Assembly: GCA_029779995.1 (NCBI GenBank)
Contig: JAKOZM010000367.1
Location: 1 to 8,976 of the forward strand
DNA length: 8,976 bases
Origin: Actinomycetes bacterium
GTDB lineage: Bacteria > Actinomycetota > Actinomycetes > S36-B12 > UBA10799
Direction of reading: 5' to 3'
The notes under the pieces were generated by a model, which did not search any database, was not told the DNA's origin, and worked only from the letters and a program-made list of their open reading frames with translations. Below are positions 6,327-8,976 of the stretch, piece by piece (position 1 is the stretch's first letter; the number at the start of each line of letters is the position of its first letter). The position numbers were made by a program, and so were the translations under genes.

Positions 6327-7679
6327 GTGAGGGTCGGAAGGCATGCCAGGGCGGGGATGGCAACGTTCTTGATCACCATCAGTAGCACAGCCATGGCGCC
6401 GGCGGCACGCGCCGAGATCGACGTTGCTGCCGACTACCAGGTGCTGGCGCCAGTGCAGGCGATCACGGCCGTGGACCGCGCCGCGCTGCAGCGCCGGGTG
6501 AATCAGGCATGGTCGGCGCCTGGTCTGGGAACGCGCAAGGCGATGGCGGTCGATGCGTTCGCCAGTGAACCCCAGCCCGAGGTCGCCTACAGCGCCGGGG
6601 AGGCGTTGATGCCGGCGTCGACCACCAAACTGCTGACGGCAGCGGCGGTGCTCAAAGCGATGGGTCCGCAGGCGCGTTTCACCACCTCTGTCACGCGCAA
6701 GGGCCGCCAGATCTTCCTGATCGGGGGCGGGGATCCGCAACTCACCTCGTTCCCGTCGCCGCAGCAGGTCAATGCCAACGCCAGCCTGCTGAGACTGGCT
6801 CGGCAGACCCGCGACGCGCTGCTCACCGCCGGCGTCACGTCGGTCCGGCTGCGCTACGACGATTCGCTGTTCGCCGGTCCCAGTACGCAGCCCTACTGGC
6901 GTGACGACTTCCTGTCGCTGGGCATCGTCGCCCCGATCACGGCCCTGATGGCCGATGGTGGCCGGCTCAATCCGCCAGCGTCCCCCCGGTCCCCGGATCC
7001 GTCCCTGACCGCCGCCCAGACGTTCGCGGCGCTGCTGCGCCAGGAGGGCGTGGAGGTGCAGGGGGAGGTGGTGCCGCAGCCCGCTGACGGGCTGGAGATC
7101 GCGTCCGTGGAGTCGCCCCCGCTAGCCGATCTTGTGGAACACATGTTGCTGGTGTCGGACAACACGGAGGCCGAGGTCCTCGCCCATCACGCGGGTCTGG
7201 AACTGCTCGGGGACGCCACGTTCGCCGGTGGTGCGTTGGCGACACTTCAGGAACTCGAGGGGCTGGGCGTGGACACGCGTGGTCTGGTGCTCAACGATGG
7301 CAGCGGATTGTCGCGTGGCAACCGGATCTCCCCGCTGCAGTTGCTCGCGGTGCTGCGCTCAGCGATCGAGACCGATCCGGATGCGTTGTGGCCCATCTAC
7401 ACCGGGCTGCCGGTGGCCGGATTCGACGGCTCGTTGGCGATCCGGTTCTCGGGGCCGGACAGCGTCTGGGCGCGCGGCACGGTCACCGGCAAGACGGGCA
7501 CGCTCACCGGGACGTCGGCCTTGGCAGGGCTGGCGGTGGACCGCGACGGGCAGTTGCTGACGTATGCAGTGATGACCAATGACGTCAATGTGTTTGCCGC
7601 ATCGCAGGACATCGATGCGGTGCTCGGTCAGATCGCCGGGTGCCGGTGTGCTGGGCGCGCGACGTCGAGTCCGGAGTAG
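6327..7679 (+). CDS. dacB: D-alanyl-D-alanine carboxypeptidase, PBP4/DacB type
   Basis: 450 residues from the GTG at 6327. It is a serine DD-carboxypeptidase/endopeptidase (peptidase S13) that trims or cleaves peptidoglycan stem peptides outside the membrane. The three penicillin-binding motifs are intact: STTK at 98-101 with nucleophile S98, SDN at 277-279 and KTG at 389-391 (GKTGTLTGTSALAG). GGGDPQL and LNDGSGLSRGNRISPLQLL are also typical of the S13 family. The 6327 start gives a good Sec signal peptide: basic VRVGRHARAG, a hydrophobic stretch, and a cleavage site after ARA at about residue 29. Alternative starts are TTG 6282, GTG 6306 and ATG 6357; the last would remove the basic n-region. 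The gene is divergent from ppa (47-bp gap) and ends three bases from the convergent tetR stop. Confidence 0.93.
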   Translation: MRVGRHARAGMATFLITISSTAMAPAARAEIDVAADYQVLAPVQAITAVDRAALQRRVNQAWSAPGLGTRKAMAVDAFASEPQPEVAYSAGEALMPASTTKLLTAAAVLKAMGPQARFTTSVTRKGRQIFLIGGGDPQLTSFPSPQQVNANASLLRLARQTRDALLTAGVTSVRLRYDDSLFAGPSTQPYWRDDFLSLGIVAPITALMADGGRLNPPASPRSPDPSLTAAQTFAALLRQEGVEVQGEVVPQPADGLEIASVESPPLADLVEHMLLVSDNTEAEVLAHHAGLELLGDATFAGGALATLQELEGLGVDTRGLVLNDGSGLSRGNRISPLQLLAVLRSAIETDPDALWPIYTGLPVAGFDGSLAIRFSGPDSVWARGTVTGKTGTLTGTSALAGLAVDRDGQLLTYAVMTNDVNVFAASQDIDAVLGQIAGCRCAGRATSSPE

Positions 7680-7682
7680 CGC

Positions 7683-8189
7683 CTAACCGGGCGGGACCAG
7701 TCGTCGGGCCACCTCGGCCAGGTCGGGCCGCTGCCGGCCGGGGGCGACCACGTGGCTGATGACCAGCCGCACCACGGTGTCCAGGGCCACGTCGTCGAGG
7801 TCGGGCAGGCCGGCGCGCACGTGTGCCTGGGCGACCGCGATCACGCCTCCAGAGCCCAGCAATGGCAGCAGCGAGGGGTCGTCGCCGGTGAGCAGCGACC
7901 GGAGCAGGGGATTCTCATCCGCGGTGGTGAAGACCGCATGGGCCGCCGCGATCACGGCCCCGCGGGGGGAGGGGGCAGCCGCGAGTTCGGCGTCCACGAC
8001 CGCTAGGAAGCGGGCCACTTCCCGGTCGACGAGGGCCTGCGCGACCCCCTCCCGGGTGCCGAACTCGTTGTAGACGCTCTGCCGACTGACTCCGGCGGCG
8101 GCCGCGAGTTCGGCCATGGTCACTTTGGCCCAGCCGCGGCTCACGGTCAGGTCGAAGGCGGCATCCAGGATCTGCGCGTGTGCAGTCAT
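7683..8189 (-). CDS. TetR-family regulator, probable alk operon repressor
   Basis: 168 residues. The N-terminal TetR helix-turn-helix covers about 5-50, with MAELAAAAGVSRQSVYNEFGTREGV (25-49) containing the turn and recognition helix. The remainder is an all-helical ligand-binding and dimerisation domain. A TetR gene in the same position, last in an alkB-rubredoxin operon, is well known in Rhodococcus and Mycobacterium (AlkU/AlkX, Rv3249c in M. tuberculosis), where members repress the operon and respond to fatty acids or acyl-CoA. The same role is inferred here from family and position. Its ATG overlaps the rubredoxin TGA (8186-8189) and no Shine-Dalgarno sequence is seen in front of it, suggesting translational coupling. 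At 168 residues it is somewhat short for a TetR protein. Its stop (TAG) is three bases from that of dacB. Confidence 0.9.
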   Translation of the reverse strand: MTAHAQILDAAFDLTVSRGWAKVTMAELAAAAGVSRQSVYNEFGTREGVAQALVDREVARFLAVVDAELAAAPSPRGAVIAAAHAVFTTADENPLLRSLLTGDDPSLLPLLGSGGVIAVAQAHVRAGLPDLDDVALDTVVRLVISHVVAPGRQRPDLAEVARRLVPPG

Positions 8190-8347
8190 GCCGGCAGGAA
8201 GTCGATCTTCTCGCGGACACCGCAGTCCGGGCAGGCCCAGTCATCCGGCACGTTCGACCACGTGGTGCCGGGGGCGAATCCCTCGTGGGCGTCGCCGGTC
8301 GCCTCGTCGTAGACGTAGTCGCAACTGTCGCAGCGGTAGCGGCTCAT
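8186..8347 (-). CDS. Rubredoxin, AlkG1-like
   Basis: A 53-residue protein beginning MSRYRCDSCDYVYDEATG. It has two iron-binding CxxC motifs, C6-x2-C9 and CPDCG at C39-x2-C42, which hold one Fe(SCys)4 centre, plus the usual PGTTW and VPDDW segments. Rubredoxins of this operon type carry electrons from a rubredoxin reductase to AlkB. The sequence resembles the first rubredoxin domain of Pseudomonas putida AlkG and mycobacterial RubA (HEGF, then VREKIDF after the second motif), which is the AlkG1 class. That class carries an Arg after the second motif and was reported unable to replace AlkG in alkane oxidation. It ends right after DFLPA, a few residues shorter than relatives. The ATG overlaps the alkB TGA and its own TGA overlaps the tetR ATG. 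Confidence 0.95.
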   Translation of the reverse strand: MSRYRCDSCDYVYDEATGDAHEGFAPGTTWSNVPDDWACPDCGVREKIDFLPA

Positions 8348-8976
8348 GTCGTCGAGGGTACGGGGTAGCGGGTGAGTACCCGGTCGCGCTTGCGCGGGGC
8401 GATGTTAGCCCGGCTCATGTCGCCGTCGAAGTGGGTCAGCACCCGTGGGTCCATGACCCGGAACCACAGCGGGGGGATCAGGGCCAGCAGGATCATGCCC
8501 GCGTAGCCGGTGGGCAGCACCGGCGCCTCCTCGAAGTCGCGCAGCGCCTGGTAGCGCCGGGTCGGATTGGCGTGGTGGTCGCTGTGCCGTTGCAGGTGGT
8601 ACAGCAGCACGTTGGTGGCCAGGTTGTTGCTGTTCCACGAATGGCTCGGGCGCACGCGCTCCCAGCGGCCGGTGTGCTCCTTGCGTCGCAGCATGCCGTA
8701 GTGCTCGAGGTAGTTCACGATCTCCAGCAGCATGATGCCGACCGCGGCCTGCAGCAGCAGGTACGGCAGGATCGCCAGGCCGAACACGACCAGCAGCACC
8801 GTCCACAGCACCACGGACATCAGCCAAGCGTTGAGCACGTCGTTGCGAATGTTCCAGTGGCTCTGATTGCGGCGGCGAAAGCGGGGCTGTTCCAGGCGCC
8901 AGGCCGACGCCATGCTGCCAGTGACCGTGCGCGGCAGGAATGCGTAGACGCTCTCACCGACCCGACTGCTCGCGGG
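8344..8976 (-). CDS. alkB: Alkane 1-monooxygenase AlkB, C-terminal part (5' end outside window)
   Basis: 210 residues are visible, continuing without a break to the window edge. The first 21 (PASSRVGESVYAFLPRTVTGS) match AlkB just upstream of an internal Met at 8913, which is therefore not the start. AlkB is a membrane diiron hydroxylase that converts n-alkanes to 1-alkanols with O2 and electrons from rubredoxin. Visible are two hydrophobic helices at about 50-87, the HYG motif NYLEHYG (88-94) and the third histidine box LQRHSDHHA (128-136). The first two histidine boxes (HELxHK and EHxxGHH) lie outside. The usual Leu after NYxEHYG is Met. The C-terminus (DPRV, SRAN, PRKRDRVL) is complete and not fused to a rubredoxin. 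It is the first visible gene of the alkB-rubredoxin-tetR operon. Confidence 0.96.
   Translation of the reverse strand, partial: PASSRVGESVYAFLPRTVTGSMASAWRLEQPRFRRRNQSHWNIRNDVLNAWLMSVVLWTVLLVVFGLAILPYLLLQAAVGIMLLEIVNYLEHYGMLRRKEHTGRWERVRPSHSWNSNNLATNVLLYHLQRHSDHHANPTRRYQALRDFEEAPVLPTGYAGMILLALIPPLWFRVMDPRVLTHFDGDMSRANIAPRKRDRVLTRYPVPSTT

Noticed and set aside
7640..7720. A bidirectional terminator between dacB and tetR.
   Set aside because: Only three bases separate the stop codons, and no hairpin followed by a T-run is visible on either strand.
8344..8913. Treating the ATG at 8913 as the start of a short 189-residue AlkB-like gene.
   Set aside because: The frame stays open to the window edge, and the residues upstream match AlkB. 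The gene is simply cut by the window.

Overview
The window reads as part of a chromosome from a high-GC actinobacterium. By eye it is about two-thirds GC, with GTG starts, weak or absent Shine-Dalgarno sites and tightly packed genes. The pyrophosphatase closely resembles mycobacterial Ppa, and the divergent ppa/dacB pair is an arrangement known from actinobacteria. I cannot assign a genus.

Layout. (1) Positions 1-2331, plus strand: most of a large MalT/LAL-type LuxR-family regulator whose 5' end, with the P-loop, lies outside the window. (2) 2332-2522: a 191-bp intergenic stretch holding a 22-bp imperfect palindrome. (3) 2523-3299, plus strand: a double-hotdog TesB-like acyl-CoA thioesterase. 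Its stop codon abuts that of the next, convergent gene. (4) 6279 down to 3300, minus strand: a probable three-gene transcription unit made of ppa (inorganic pyrophosphatase), a GAF-like/PAS/GGDEF/EAL cyclic-di-GMP protein and a short YceI-like protein. (5) 6327-7679, plus strand, divergent from ppa: a secreted PBP4/DacB-type D-alanyl-D-alanine carboxypeptidase, possibly translated from a leaderless message. (6) 8976 down to 7683, minus strand, convergent with dacB: an alkane-oxidation operon comprising the C-terminal half of an AlkB alkane monooxygenase, a 53-residue rubredoxin and a TetR regulator, each overlapping the next by four bases (ATGA).

How the genes may work together. AlkB hydroxylates alkanes using electrons from a rubredoxin, and the TetR protein is probably the local repressor. 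The rubredoxin looks like the AlkG1 type, and the usual second AlkG2-type rubredoxin gene is absent between it and tetR. In the ppa unit, diguanylate cyclase activity releases pyrophosphate, which Ppa would hydrolyse. The GGDEF half looks active with an I-site, while the EAL half has lost key residues, so the protein is probably a cyclase and/or c-di-GMP receptor rather than a phosphodiesterase. No RNA genes, CRISPR arrays, insertion sequences or clear rho-independent terminators were seen. I found no convincing wholly new system. The points most worth a second look are the single-rubredoxin alk operon, the degenerate EAL protein beside ppa, the regulator with a degenerate ATPase site, and the palindrome upstream of the thioesterase gene.
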